Assembly (NCBI GenBank): GCA_030062745.1
Contig: CP099849.1
Location: 12,436,144-12,500,143 of the forward strand
DNA from: Capitulum mitella
Lineage: Eukaryota; Arthropoda; Thecostraca; Pollicipedomorpha; Pollicipedidae
Direction: 5' to 3'
DNA length: 64,000 nucleotides
Of this stretch, positions 37,001-49,264 are shown in pieces; within the stretch, counting starts at the first letter, position 1, and every line of letters starts with the position of its first letter. Below the pieces are notes generated by a model. That model searched no databases and had not been told where the DNA came from. It worked only from the letters and a program-made list of their open reading frames with translations. The position numbers and the translations under genes were made by a program.

Positions 37001-38145
37001 AGAGCTTTTCAGAGCCAGCATAGATTCAGCGTGATTTTAGTTACCGATGACCTTACGAGACAGCGAACTATTCATATTTTGATGCTGAAGAGGGCACGTT
37101 CATTGCCATAAAGTAACCTGATACTGCAACGCCGTGCTACCTTGACGTATAACGTATAACGAAATAATCCAGCACGAACGTGTTGGTACTAGATTATCTC
37201 GATATCGGGAACGGATGATTCCAGACATTCCAATGCTCTCTGTTCCTCAGAGTTCGTTATGTTGGGTGAGGGGTCAACAGCAGTTGTAATTTTGACAGAA
37301 AAGTTTGTAATACACCAAAATTTGTTCTCTACTACAGGCACGCGAACAAACATTCTGAGCCTAAGTGCAGCCGCAAACCAGCATCACCAACATCGTACGA
37401 ATGATCTTCTGAACATGCGCCAACGTTGCAAAATAGATATTATGACAGCGTTGTGAGTTTGTAAATGTGAATTTATGCAAAGGCAAAGCACTTGGCAAGC
37501 TGTAGTTGCCTCGTCACCTACGGCGCTCTAAATGAGAGGTCCATCACGCTTTCACTGTACCACTTTACTACACTGCAAGGTAAAAAGCAGAAACGAAGAG
37601 GGAGGGAGCGAAGGGCAATTTAAGTTCTACCCAGTCTTAGCTACAGCCTTCTGGATTACGGGCCCGTCACGCTTTCACTGCGTCACTTAGCTTCACTGCA
37701 AGGCAAACATCAGAAACGAGGGGGACAAGGGGCAAATGAACTCCTGTCCATATCCATGCAGTCAGAACCCAAAGAATTATGAAAAAATACTGCATGGATA
37801 GCCAAAGCAAAAGTTTACAACTATGGAGCATATCATATCGATGGCATTCCCTATCCATTCTCTAAACACTGACATAATATACCGGATGCAAAACGCAAAC
37901 CACATGCAGTATACCTAGCTCCTTAGTAAAATGCGACTTCCCTTTTCCCGCAGTCGAGATATTTCTCTGGTATCTAGTACTACACACATCGGAGGAAACA
38001 GAAGAGCTCTTTGCATGATTATGAGACGACCGATTCCGAAGAGTCTTGCGGGGTGGCGCTCCGGGCCTTGTGCCTAGTGGTGCGATCAGTGGCCCTGACA
38101 GAGCCATCTACTGCTGACAACAAAACGTGAATCGCGACCACGTGC
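28061..38145. other. Large intron/intergenic stretch, mostly without recognised content
   Basis: No exon was recognised. GC-rich patches occur at about 29520-29880, 30240-30770, 32820-33200, 35590-36130 and 36300-36720. They have long frames on both strands but no domains. A TTAA-type element lies at 33296-34532, and a CCCCA pentamer run (four to five units) at about 35313-35337. Confidence 0.45.
33296..34532. mobile_element. Diverged TTAA-flanked non-autonomous element
   Basis: It starts TTAACACGGGGGAATTTGGC with GAGGTTTTTCTGG, as in family B, and ends near TTAA at 34529-34532 after GGGGAGGGGGTGCGTC. The inside carries AGGTCA half sites, including a perfect AGGTCAAAGGTCA at 33630-33642 and further ones near 33925 and 34265. 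There is no coding capacity. The right boundary is uncertain because a second TTAA lies at 34452. Confidence 0.5.
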
Positions 38146-38217
38146 AGCAGAGTGGCGCAGTGGAAGCGTGCTGGGCCCATAACCCAGAGGTCCGTGGATC
38201 GAAACCACGCTCTGCTA
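38146..38217 (+). tRNA. Initiator tRNA-Met (CAT)
   Basis: A 72-base cloverleaf starting AGCAGAGTGGCGCAGTGG and ending in GCTCTGCTA. The acceptor stem pairs AGCAGAG with CTCTGCT. The anticodon stem is CTGGG/CCCAG around a loop with CAT. The T arm holds GGATCGAAACC, with A in place of T at position 54, a hallmark of eukaryotic initiator tRNA. No intron is present. A TTTTAA stretch about 10 bases downstream could serve as a pol III stop. Confidence 0.96.
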
Positions 38218-38377
38218 CGATCGCGTCGTTTTAACCCAGCCCCAGCCCGAACGGGGAAAACAGCAGTTTTCGGCAGCAACTCGATCAAAAACATGTGAAA
38301 AACTAGTTGACTCGAGAAAACATCATCAGCATCAGCATGCATCATCAACGGCAAAACTATATCTTCCTCGGCATCAT

Positions 38378-39596
38378 TTAACCCTATTCCCGGTAGGGGG
38401 GGGCGGAATCCCCCCCCCCCTCGGGTTTTTTGCTTGCCAATTCCAGGCTTTTTAACGCAGCTTCACGAAACTTGCTGACTTTTCCTAGCTATTCCTTCTA
38501 CGTGCCGTGACAAATTTCGAAGTTCTATTTTGCTCAGAGGCGGAGCCAGGCAACGTTTTTGGGAGGCACCTCAGGTCATTTTTGGCCATGTTGAGGGTAA
38601 AAGGAAAATGTCTGCCAAAAACAGAGTTTTGAAGATAGAACTTAAACCTTTATATGAATATATAACTACATAGTTGGGCAATGTGCATATGTAATTTTGT
38701 TTATCTGAGGCCACTTTACAAGGTCAGGTCAAGGTCAAAAGTCAAAATTTGTTTTTTTCGCAATAATTTCGGCGCCGTTTTTTAAAATGCCAAACCCGGA
38801 ATATATATGACGTAGAAAGGTGTCCTCTGCTTGTGTACCAAGTTTCAGCTTGATATCAGGTCGGGTCACGGAGCTATGACCTAAAATGTCAGTGCGCGTA
38901 CCCTATATCGCAAAAGCCAAAAAATGAATTTTTTGGAATAGAGTGAATTCAATCGATTAAAAACGTTTACAGATAATACTGAATGCACACGACATCATTC
39001 CAGGTGACCCCAAGGTCACTGGAGGTCATTTAAGGTCAAAGGTCACAAGTTGATCTGAAGAACGTGTGACCATGACAGTTCCCCTTTTTTTATGTCCCTG
39101 GCACCGCCTATGCGAACATTATACAAATATTGTAATGCGATTTGTACTTCTTTCGCATAACATGACTAGCAGAAGCTAAAAAAGTGTTTTGGCCTCTTTT
39201 GTTCATTCCGTTATTAGAAAACTAATCCCCCTATTTTTGAAACCCTGTGAACGCCCATGAATTTTCTCAAAATTTCAAATTTGCATACCCATGGTAAAAG
39301 CCCTATTCATAATCTCTCGATTCATGCCAGTTTCATCGAAATCGGTCCATAAACAACGGAGTTATAAGAAGTCAAAAAGTACCCCCCATTTTGACATTTT
39401 TGCTCCCCTGTATCCACAAATTTCAAAATTTTGAAAATTTCTTTTTATAAAAATGTAGTTCACGTCACGGCAAATCGATTTCCGTTTGTTGCGATGAAAT
39501 CGGATAAGTAGTTCTCGAGATCTCAGGGGGGGCCGAATCCGCCCCCCCCCTGCCGGGAATCGGCCATACCGTCTAGCCCTCCCGGAATAGGGTTAA
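38378..39596 (-). mobile_element. TTAA-flanked 1.2-kb element, family A copy 1 (inverted)
   Basis: TTAA duplications lie at both ends (38378-38381, 39593-39596). The ends are inverted, starting CCCTATTCCCGG, and are followed by G/C-run hairpins (GGGGCGGAATCCCCCCC-like at both ends). Length is 1219 bases with no ORF. It is in opposite orientation to the copies at 40385 and 62235. Half sites cluster at 38712-38745 and 39003-39046, with a perfect DR1 (AGGTCAAAGGTCA) at 39033-39045. The target and terminal CCCT suggest a piggyBac-type MITE. Confidence 0.82.
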
Positions 39597-40384
39597 ACGT
39601 ACGGGACCTATCGCGCTGGCAGAACACTGCATCGCATCACACTGTGAAAGGATTTAAGTCTAAGTGACTTATCGCAAATCGGTCCTAATGCTATGCCACG
39701 CCGTTTTTATCATATTTCTTTTTCATATTCCCCGAACTTTTGCAACCGGAGCTTCAGACTTTTCACAGGCGGTTCAGAACGGTAACAGAGTAAAAGGATG
39801 CTTTCATTTTTCCCCTTCTGGGAATGCCTGAAAATCAAACGTTGGGACTGTTGTTCGTAATGAAACTGGAAAAAGTGCAGGCTGGTGGGAGTTAACCATC
39901 ATGAACGCCAAACGAGGATAAGGACCAAACCACTGAGATGTAAATTCTTGTGTGCATGTATGTGTACAGCCAACTGCCCACACCAAACATCGTAATGTTT
40001 GGACATCGTTTTTTCTCTTGACGACATACCAGTTTAGGGATCGGTGACACCGGAGAAAAATAACCCTATCTGCGGGGAGCCGTGAAAGAACAAGCTCGTA
40101 GGCCAGGTACGCCGACAGCTTTTCTGACTGGCTGATCTTAACACCTAAACAACACAAAGCTCAATAAAAAAAATGTCCCCAGTCGCACCAACTTTACAAA
40201 CAAGCCTACAACCATACATTGTCTTGTGGGACGGTCTGCTGTCAGCAGTGTGACCATATCTAGGGAAATTTCCCCTGTCTATGCCAATCGGCTCGGATCT
40301 GGGAGTCTGGAGACACAGACCGAAGTCTGGGGAAATCCCACCACTGTGGATATCTAACTAATTTCATCAATTAATTTTTACAAA
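39597..40384. other. Spacer between inverted elements
   Basis: A 788-base spacer between two inverted copies of the 1.2-kb element. No gene or repeat was recognised; the longest frames lack domains. Confidence 0.5.
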
Positions 40385-41575
40385 TTAACCCTATTCCCGG
40401 AGGGCTAGACGGTATGGCCGATTCCCGGCAGGGGGGGGGCGGATTCGGCCCCCCCCTGAGGTCTCGAGAACTACTTATCCGATTTCATCGCAACAAACGG
40501 CAATCGATTTGCCGTGACGTGAACTACATTTTGATAAAAAGAAATTTTCAAAATTTTGAAATTTGTGGATACAGGGGGGCAAAAATGTCAAAATGGGGGG
40601 TACTTTTTGACTTCTTATAACTCCGTTGTTTATGAACCGATTTCGATGAAACTGGCATCAATCGAGAGATTATGGATAGGGCTTTTACCATGGGTATGCA
40701 AATTTGAAATTTTGAGAAAATTCATGGGCGTTCACAGGGTTTCAAAAATAGGGGGATTAGTTTTCCAATAACGGAATGAACAAAAGAGGCCAAAACACTT
40801 ATTGGCTTTTGCTAGTCATGTTATGCTAAAGAAGTACAAATCGCATTACAATGTTTGTATAATGTTAGCATAGGCGGTGCCAGGGACATCAAAAAGGGGG
40901 AAATGTCATGGTCACACGTTTCTCAGATCAACTTGTGACCTTTGACCTTAAATGACCTCCAGTGATCTTGGGGTCACCTGGAATGATGTCGTGTGCATTC
41001 AATATTATCTGTAAACGTTTTTAATCGATTAAATTCACTCTATTCCAAAAAATTCATTTTTTGGCTTTTGCGATATAGGGTAAGTGCACTGACATTTTAG
41101 GTTAGCTCCGTGACCTGACCTGATATCAAGCTGAAACTTGGTACACAAGTAGAGGGCATCGTTCTACGTCATATATATTCCGGGTTTGGCATTTGAGAAA
41201 ACGGCGCCGAAATTATTGCGAAAAAACAAATTTTGACTTTTGACCTTGACCTGACCTTGTAAAGTAAACTCAGATAAACAAAATTACATATGCACATTGC
41301 CCAATTATTTAGCTATATATTCATATAAAGTTTTAAGTTCTATCTTAAAAACTCTGTTTTTGGCAGACATTTTTCTTTTACCCTCAACATGGCCAAAAAT
41401 GACCTGAGGTGCCTCCCAAAACATTGCCTGGCTCGCCCTGAGCAAAATAGAATTTCGAAATTTTGTCACGGCGCGTAGAAGGAATAGCTAGGAAAAGTCA
41501 CCAAGTTTCGTGAAGCTGCGTCAAAACCCTGGAATTGGCAAGCAAAAACCCGGGGGCGGATCGCCCCATGGTTAA
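40385..41575 (+). mobile_element. TTAA-flanked 1.2-kb element, family A copy 2
   Basis: It begins TTAACCCTATTCCCGGAGGG and ends at TTAA 41572-41575, although the right terminal repeat is damaged (CCCCATGG where CCGGGAATAGGG is expected). It matches copy 3 (62235) block for block and copy 1 in reverse. A perfect DR1, read as TGACCTTTGACCT, lies at 40936-40948. An open frame at 40414-40620 is a shadow of repeat sequence and recurs in copy 3. Confidence 0.82.
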
Positions 41576-42226
41576 AGCTACCTCCATGCGCAAAGTGATG
41601 AGAACATCGCTTCTCTTTCCTTCTTAGGCAAAGTCGTCATCATCTGGTAGCATATTACCTCGTATTTTATGTTATAACTTACCTCTGTCGCAACGGATAT
41701 ATTAGCCTTTTCCCTGACGCTGTGTGCAAATACGCAACATTTCTAATGCCAAATACCTGTACAAAGAAAAATGTATTAAAATGGATAAACAAAAGCTCAA
41801 AATATCCTCTCCCTCCATTATTTCCAAAATATTTCCGGCTGTTCATTTGTGTCGTTTACTGATCGTACCTCCATGATTTTATCCATTCTGAATGCTGTAC
41901 CTACATGCGTACGGACGGAAACAGTATCAGTACAATGCTGGGATATGGAAGCTAACGAAGCACGGTACCTGAGAAATGGCTCATCAAAAAGGGAAATTTT
42001 AATCGAAATTTTGAGAAATGTGGCCAGACGCGCGCGGTCACACCGGCTGTCAGCCCGTTCCGCGCGACGTCACAGGCCTGAGAGCCACTCAGAAACTGGG
42101 GGCGTGAGGTAACCCACCGGGACGTCAACCGCCGACCGAAACAGCTGACCGCGCCGAGTGGTGCAATCAGCAGCGCTCACGGGGTTGGTGACTGGTGAGG
42201 ACAAAACGTAATTTAGTACTACCCGC

Positions 42227-42299
42227 AGCAGAGTGGCGCAGTGGAAGCGTGCTGGGCCCATAACCTCAGAGGTCCGTGGATCGAAACCACGCTCTGCTA
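42227..42299 (+). pseudogene. Initiator tRNA-Met pseudogene or damaged copy
   Basis: It is almost identical to the tRNA at 38146-38217, but an extra T in the 3' strand of the anticodon stem (AACCTCAGAGG versus AACCCAGAGG) disrupts pairing and makes it 73 bases long. The upstream flank is also alike: both copies have a GTGC-ATCAG block and a GACAACAAAACGT/GGACAAAACGT block before the gene. The copy therefore arose by DNA duplication rather than from an RNA. Confidence 0.8.
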
Positions 42300-42369
42300 A
42301 AATTACGGATTTTGTTGGGATCCTGAGAGCCCTGCGTCCGAACAGCACGATACTGAATGATGGCCAACA

Positions 42370-42540
42370 GTCTATGCACTAGTCCGCCACCTTAGGTGGA
42401 CTAGTGTCATGTCAGCCTTAGGCGACTACCATGTTCTTTCTGCTTCCCTGCCGTGGCCAAACATCCCCACTGCCAGCCACCTGAAACGACCTTACTCTCC
42501 TTGCAGTACCTCTTTAGAGTACTGCAAGGAGACCAGTGTC
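42370..42540. repeat. Two adjacent short hairpins
   Basis: One hairpin is ACTAGTCCGCCACC...GGTGGACTAGT near 42380-42407, with one mismatch or bulge. The other is TCTCCTTGCAGTAC...GTACTGCAAGGAGA at about 42496-42532, with a 9-base loop. They could be terminal parts of a foldback element. They lack rRNA or tRNA features. Confidence 0.6.
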
Positions 42541-45500
42541 GTACAGACGACGTCACAAGGCGCCGTGGTCTCTGATTGGTCGGACAAGTGATGTCAATTT
42601 GCATCTGCTAACTGCATTGTCAAGGTTCTCGGTCAGTCAACGTTGATGTCTGTCGCCTATGTCTTTGGAAAACGATTTTAACTAATCACTAGACAGTGTT
42701 GAGAGAATTTTTCGACGCAACCAAATAGAAAGGGGTTATCAGGTCACAGCTTTTCAGTTTTCAAATTCAGGAATCAGGTTTTGCATTCAATACCCAATGC
42801 GCAGCAGGCTTGCAAAAACTGTCATCATGCAACATCAAATTTGGAAGCCGTCACGAAACAAAAGGTGCAAAATACAGTAGCTTCATGACCGGTGATTCCA
42901 AAGATGAACGCAGTAGTTAATCACGTAGACTTAATAGTCATGCGTTTGTTACTATTTCGTCACTATGGTATTTTTGTTCCCGAAAGCATGGATATGTTGA
43001 AACAGTCGGCCGCTTTTGTTCATTTTTAAGGTAATAATTGGCCCTGGACCTCACGGACCACGATGACCCAGGTCATTCAGTGCTTCAAAATGGAAGGTCA
43101 TGTATCTACGGACCGTATTAGTGAAAGAACTGCGGTGCACCATTTTTGGAAAAGAGCATCATGAAGCGTGTTTTGTCAAAAAAGTGGCCAAAGACAACAT
43201 GCATAGGTTATACGTTCAAATGACGCCATGGCCTTGCTTTCAGTCTTTCTAGATTTCCGCAGTTAAACTTCATGACAGATCAATGTTTTTCACAACTTGT
43301 TTTTTTTAAATAAGCTAGTACATTCAAAACACAAGCGCTTACTACACACAAACGTAAATTAATACGAAGCAAGAAACAAAAATGACTAATGTGACTATTC
43401 AGGCTACACATCGCACATGATGAAATATTTGATATTCGACAAAGACCACATGAACTTCTATCAAGATCTGCTCGAAAGACCAATACCACAGTGTTAAAAG
43501 TGGTAATCATGATTAATTATGTGTTCACGTGATGACCAAGACTGCGATGACCTATAGATCTATACCTATATCTATACGTATACCGATACCCATACACCTA
43601 CCTATACGATGACCTATACGATGACCTTATTTGTCCAAAAGTAGCTCTGACGTTGAGGCGGATATAGTGCGCAAATGAGTTTATTATTCTGCTTCAGCTT
43701 GAAAACTATGTGGGAAACACCAAAGGTAGAATGAAAATACCCCCTGCAGTTATCTGCGGATCAACCCGGCACCGCCTGGGAGCGTCAAATAAGGCACCCC
43801 TCGGTTTTTCTTCAATAACTTCTGAACAGTTAGAGTCAACCCAACTAAATTCTCCTTTTCTGTTGAACAATCAATTCTAGATATTTTGACATCAAAATAA
43901 TTTTCATGCTATGTCAGGTCATGGAGATATGACGTCATAAGTGAACCCTTACATACCTCGTACTTGTGTTTGCCTACTCAGACGGTGGCGCGAACATGCT
44001 TCGTTATTTTACAATATTTGCCAGTATAATGCATGGATTATTTGGGTTTGGATAGGAAACGGTCACCAAAAGAATACACAATCGTGGCATGTCAACACTG
44101 GACGCTATGCTAGGTCACATGCATGATGGCCATTGAACTCATTCGCATTATGGTTGATAGAAGTTGTTGCCGCTGACTTTTCCCATCGTTCAAGTCAGAG
44201 AAGTAACTCTACATGTGCCTCTTAGCAACGTTCACCAAATGCAACGACAGGTCAAGTCAGGTCAGGTCACGTCAAAGGTAGATGTCAAAACGGAACGAAA
44301 TGCAACGTTGTCCGTGGAAGGTCGTTCAATAACAGCACACAGCAATTGTTGTTCCTTGTCAGAAGCAGAAAAAATGGCTAATTGTCCTGGCCTGACTTGA
44401 CCCTGACCCACTAAAGAGCAGACAGAGCATATTTAATTATCATGAGATGCCATTTCAGTTATGTACTTGACGCAGTTAAGAATCCCAGCGAGTAATGTTT
44501 GTTCTTTGTCAAGAAGAGTAATGCGATCTTATCTGACCTGACCTAGACGGACCTTGACTGTATGAAACGCATATAATGCAAAACTGGTCATTACAAGGTT
44601 TTACTTTCATTCGTTTTGTCACGTAGATCAAAACGGCTGCGAGTAAGTATCGATTTTTCGCATATCAAGTAAGAACAATATTTCGCTTGATCTAGGTTGA
44701 CCTTGACCTGGCATTTCTAACATTTTGGCATGCATTTGATGCAAAAGGTCGCGACCTTTCGTTTGATACCCAACTGAAGGTTCTAAGACCACAATTGCCG
44801 ATGATATGAGGTACAAACTGATGTCAGTTTTTCCGACGGCGTGTTGCGCGTTTTGCGTAACCTGTTACGCCACCAGCCAGATGACCAGGGATTTATGGTG
44901 TTTTCTGAATCGCAAGACTCAGGGCTATCGACTGGTGGTAGACCGGTTCAGATCCGACGGTTAGATCCTGAGATAGTAGGGGATACCCTTTTTGACATCC
45001 CCTCCCCGGCGGTGGCGGGTACTAAAACACGCCAGGCGGTGCCGGATGAGTGTATTTCTGTAAAAAGCACCACTTCTCCTGCATCCTTGCCGGAAGGAAT
45101 CACTTTTTCTAAGTTCTTAGTAGTGTAATCTTAGTACAGTACTTAGAAACTGTGGCAACATTCCTGTTCATTCATTTATAACTACGATCTACAGCCGAGA
45201 CATGGATCAAGTACAATTTGTGTATTTGAGTCATAGTCGACGTCAGTAACTGCGACGAGACAATAGCCGTTTTCACGAAGGTAAAGTCTCAGATATGACC
45301 CAATATCATCCCTTAAATATTTGGTCCCAACAGCAAAAAGGAAATTTTCCTAAACACCATGTAGTAATGTAATTGGTTTAAAACAGTTGTTACATTGAAA
45401 CCTCCAATGTCGATTTGATGCTATTTCAGGGCTAAACTCTCAAATTTCGGGGATCATTTCGGGTCACATGTGGAATAACACTGATAAATCTATCGTCGCG

Positions 45501-46179
45501 AAATGGTTATTGTGAAAATGGGTTGAGTATCACCCTCGTTCACGCGGGTCTGCTCCACAGCTGGACCGCTCCAAAAGCTCGACAGCGGCACAGCTGGATT
45601 ACCACACTCGTCGCAGAGCTAGGCGTGCTCTGGAACGTCCCGTCGTGAGGACGTTCTGAGAACTCCCGGTACGTCCCGGCGTGCTGGCGGCACGACGCAC
45701 CGCCATGACTGCCAGGGCTGCAGAAGTCAAAGGGCACGGACCGCCGCTCGCAGCAGGTCGGACTGACACGCTCCGACTGTGTTGTTCAGCCGTCTGGAAG
45801 ACTGAGGAGGGTGTTGCCGGAAAATGTCGGCACGACTGTTGGTTCCAAGCGCAGACCTTTGTCAGCATTGGATGAATGCGGCTCGTCTAAATCGGTCAGA
45901 TTAAAATGTTGCCGATTTCCTAATAAATGCGCTGTACATTCCATTTTTTGCACTGAGGACTAGCCCTGCTTCCTTCCCTGTTTGTATCCTGCTTGGAAAA
46001 ATCTAATGTCTCGCATTAAATGTACGTATTTTCGACCTGCCGCATGTATAACGGCGACGGAAGTCTTCAAGATGCGTGTGACATAGCACATAAGTATGTA
46101 CGTACACGTACATGTATAAAAACATATTAACATAAATATACATAAATGTATAATATATCAAATTATATATGAACATAAT

Positions 46180-46180
46180 T

Positions 46181-46214
<34 letters not shown>
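46180..46214. repeat. (TA)n microsatellite
   Basis: A TA run with one G interruption, inside an AT-rich stretch with repeated ACATA/TACGTA motifs (46085-46180). Confidence 0.93.
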
Positions 46215-46520
46215 CGCTAGAACAGCATTTCGTTTTTCTACGTATTTTTTCACATGCAGCTCGAAACCCACGCCAGCCTTCTTATCATCAACGAAACGTC
46301 AGTTTTGCCCATAATTGCATCAAGCATCAGGTTTCGACAGTTCTGCAGTGCGAGATATCGAAAATGTGGAAAATAGTGCATGTTTTCCTTTAGTGCAACT
46401 GGAATCATCACAACTGGGCCAGGAAAATCTGTTCTGGATGCTTCGGCGAGAACTGTGAGAGTAATCCCGGCCAGTTACATGTGTCACGCTGCGAGGTCTG
46501 GACTCGCGGCGCCGCCTCAC

Positions 46521-46627
46521 CTATCGTGCAGCCTGGATCGTGTGATCTTGCCCAACCGGCGCAGCACTGGTACATGAGGCGTACTCTGGGCAGGAACAGC
46601 TTCCTGTACCGGAACACGTGCTGCCCT
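46521..46627 (-). CDS. MEGF6-like gene, EMI domain exon (C-terminal part)
   Basis: The acceptor is CGCTTTCCACAG and the donor is ACGATAG|GTGAGG; the entry is phase 2 and the exit phase 1. The peptide runs G-Q-H-V-F-R-Y-R-K-L-F-L, then R-L-M-Y-Q-C-C-A-G-W, and ends H-D-P-G-C-T-I. Y-R-x-x-F/Y...Y-x-C-C-x-G-W followed by G-C is the conserved end of EMI domains, as in MEGF6, MEGF10, EGFL7 and NimA proteins. The 107-base exon fits the 75-base exon at 49265-49339 (phase 2) on one side and the EGF exon at 19074 (phase 1) on the other. In MEGF6 the EMI domain also precedes the calcium-binding EGF array. I did not find the extra EGF that vertebrates have between them. Confidence 0.8.
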
Positions 46628-47177
46628 CTGTGGAAAGCGATAACGAGCTGTGGTAGGGGGAGGCAGGATTAGTATGTATCTCATGCACAAAGTGCTTCTT
46701 GCACCGAAATATGTGATGTCCTCTCCGTGTGATGTACAACAGAAACATGAGGTAGTGTCTGCCGGTGCCTTGTTAAGGCAGTGTTACAGATCAGGACAGA
46801 AACCTAGCGACAAACTATCGTAAAGCGACAACAACGCGAAACGAAGGTAATATGCCCTTGCCAGGAGAGCCGAGAAAGAGGTGAAAGCGTCGTGATGGCA
46901 TAATTACTGAAACACCCCTCCCCCGAGTGTGGTGAACTAGACCCTCAAGAGGTACACCACGGGTGCAGATACCTGGATCAGAACGTAGGAACGAAGTGAG
47001 AGCTTGTAAGCCTGATCGCTATGATTTCTCGCCGGAACGGCCCCCGGTTCGCGAGAAACCCTCATTGTTTCGAAAGCTATACATCTCAAGGGGAATTATG
47101 CGATCAGAGGTTGCCAGAGGTCGTCTTACGTCAAATAACCGTGGATATTTTCGGCGAAAACCTTTTTTGTACATAAG

Positions 47178-47181
<4 letters not shown>

Positions 47182-47232
<51 letters not shown>
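47182..47232. repeat. (AT)n microsatellite
   Basis: An uninterrupted AT run of about 50 bases. Confidence 0.97.
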
Positions 47233-47234
<2 letters not shown>

Positions 47235-48243
47235 AGCTCTGAATATGGCTTCAAGAGCGTTAGCATTAACACGAAGGTCTGATTATATGGTGCAGAAAAA
47301 TGTCACTTGGGATCAGATTTCGTCATGTCAGACAAACATTAAAATGAAGGGAAAATGCCGCCTTTTTGTACGGATAGGAAACTCGTCCTGTTAATGCTCA
47401 TGAAGTGCTTCGACCAAAACTAGCTGAAAATGTATCTGCAACGCAGATCAAGTCTGCATCACAATAAGTCGAAAAACAGTCGACCAAGGTTGGAGTTTCG
47501 ACATCTCTAGGTCGTGCGTTCCTGCGTCTGTTGCATCATTTGCTGTGTTACCACTGATCAGATACGAAGCGACATCACATCTCATTAAATTTTCCAATCC
47601 GAGGTGCCTGCTATCCATAGCAATCATGTGCGAATCATTCCCTCCACATACCTTACTCGGGCGCCGGGCACTGGGTGAGGTAGTGACATAAAAACTTGGC
47701 ATTTAATGGGTAATTTTTTATGCCAGAGGAAGGGGCTTTTTATTAACCAAAAGAGGATTTAACTAGGTATTAAGTGAAAGGTAAATTCTGTGACAGAAAT
47801 GGTTCCATATTTAGAAAGAGGCCATCGGCGTAGTTCTTATGACTTGGTATCAAACAATGTGCGTTCAACCAGAAAACAAGAGGAATAATTCAAACGTTCA
47901 AACCGGCTACCCCGGGTTAAAATGTGACAGGAACGTCCTTTGCAACTACGGTTCTTATGTCTCATTAGCGCTTTCACAGCACATGGCGTTACATACCGTG
48001 CTTTCCAGAATCGCAAACCACACAACTATCATCCGTTGCAGGACCAAGCATTCGGTGTCGTATGTGGCCTGACCCCAGGTCACGGGTCAAAACGTAAAAT
48101 TACTCAGTTGCAGAACGCACAAATCATCAATGTGTATATTTAAAAGTTCAAAACCAAACTTAATACGACAAGATGACTAGACAAGACGAGGGCTTTTCAC
48201 CGCAGTGTTTTGATTTTCTCTGTCACCTTTCATTCCGTGACAG

Positions 48244-48310
48244 CGGACGGTCCCTGAGGGCCTCCTCGTCTGAGGAACGACGCAACTACCTGCACCGGGG
48301 CGAGGGCCAG
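48244..48310 (+). CDS. Possible plus-strand internal exon
   Basis: A pyrimidine-rich tract (TTTTCTCTGTCACCTTTC) ending in CCGTGACAG is followed by 67 bases open in one frame (G-R-S-L-R-A-S-S-S-E-E-R-R-N-Y-L-H-R-G-E...). A good donor, GGCCAG|GTAAAT, comes after a whole codon. Third positions are G/C-rich. It would be phase 2 in and phase 0 out. No partner exon or domain is known, so it may be chance. Confidence 0.25.
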
Positions 48311-49264
48311 GTAAATGCTCTACTTGTGGTCTGCACCACGGTGATTTTGAAATGCGGAGCCGAGGCACAAGAAAAAATTGCCGTTGAAGCAATAGGCCAC
48401 TTAATGACCTTTGTCTTATCGTCCTACGCACGTCGAAGCCCTACGTACTTCGAAATGCTACAGAAGTCCCAAGACAGTCTGGTAGATTCGCAATCCCTCG
48501 CCGGTAGCCGACTGTTTATTTGGTCTGACAGCCGCGTGGCGGACACCATGACAATCCACTTAGGTTAATCCTCCGCGCCATATATTTCGGAGTGGCGCGC
48601 TGATGTAGGGGACAGGAGGACGGGCCGCCGTCAGGGCTAAGCCAAGTCAGAGAGAATAATGGTCAGGACCAGCAATAAATATCGCCAGTCGGCTCGCAGG
48701 GGCAAGATACACATCTGTCGCCCGAGCTTAGCACTTCACAAATCACGGAATCCGTCGGGGGCGACCCGACGGAGGTGCGCTATGGGAGATGAACGAGACA
48801 GATCTGGCAACGTGAATAGGGACAAACGATAACCAGGCAGAGGACATAAATAGGTATGAATGGTCAACAAACGGCCACAGAAGGAAATGTAGAAACTCTT
48901 TTTAACAGAGCATTTAAATGCCGGCAATATTAGCGTCAAGTATCTCACAAGCGCCGTTCACAAATGACAGCCAGCAAGTCGTGGGGAAAGCAACACCTAG
49001 ACGTCATCAATGCCTTTCGTATGCACCGGGACGCATCCATTGGAACTTAGATCCCATTTTAGTGACGGTTTTTTTTCTTATCAAATTACAAGGAAGGAAA
49101 GCCCCGTCACTTTGACAAAAGCGCCCCTCCAGCCAAACAGAATGCTGGGCGCTCCTCTGTGTATGAGTTGAAGAGGACCGGGATCAAACACCGCTTCAAC
49201 ACACCGATGGATATGTCCCATGTCATACGGTATAGATTGGACTGAAGCTACAGGTGGGACTTAC

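Larger units (their letters stand above)
41576..46520. other. Intron stretch with a tRNA copy and small hairpins
   Basis: Besides the damaged tRNA (42227-42299), it holds short hairpins at 42375-42410 and 42497-42533 and a TATACC/GATGACC-type short tandem run at 43550-43632. Diverged half-site-rich repeat sequence lies at about 43020-44840, with many GACCT/AGGTC motifs. A GC-richer patch lies at 45540-45870. No exon could be confirmed. Confidence 0.45.
46628..49264. other. Intron between EMI exons
   Basis: It holds an AT microsatellite (47182-47232) and a plus-strand exon-like segment (48244-48310). No further minus-strand EMI exon was recognised. A third exon would be expected if this EMI domain keeps its usual middle cysteines. 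Confidence 0.5.

Noticed and set aside
40414-40771. Open frames inside the TTAA element, repeated at 62153-62470
   Set aside because: They are shared only because the element copies are similar. The frames include the terminal repeat and show no protein family.
44841-45128. 95-codon plus-strand frame with ordinary-looking composition
   Set aside because: It begins at GTG rather than ATG. No domain is recognised, and it lies inside half-site-rich repeat sequence.
45540-45868. Minus-strand frame with C-S-P-G-S-H-G-G-A-S-C that could be the missing EGF between EMI and the first calcium-binding EGF
   Set aside because: The spacing after the third cysteine does not follow EGF (no C-x-C with the right distance and no sixth cysteine), and the splice phases do not fit the phase 1 neighbours.
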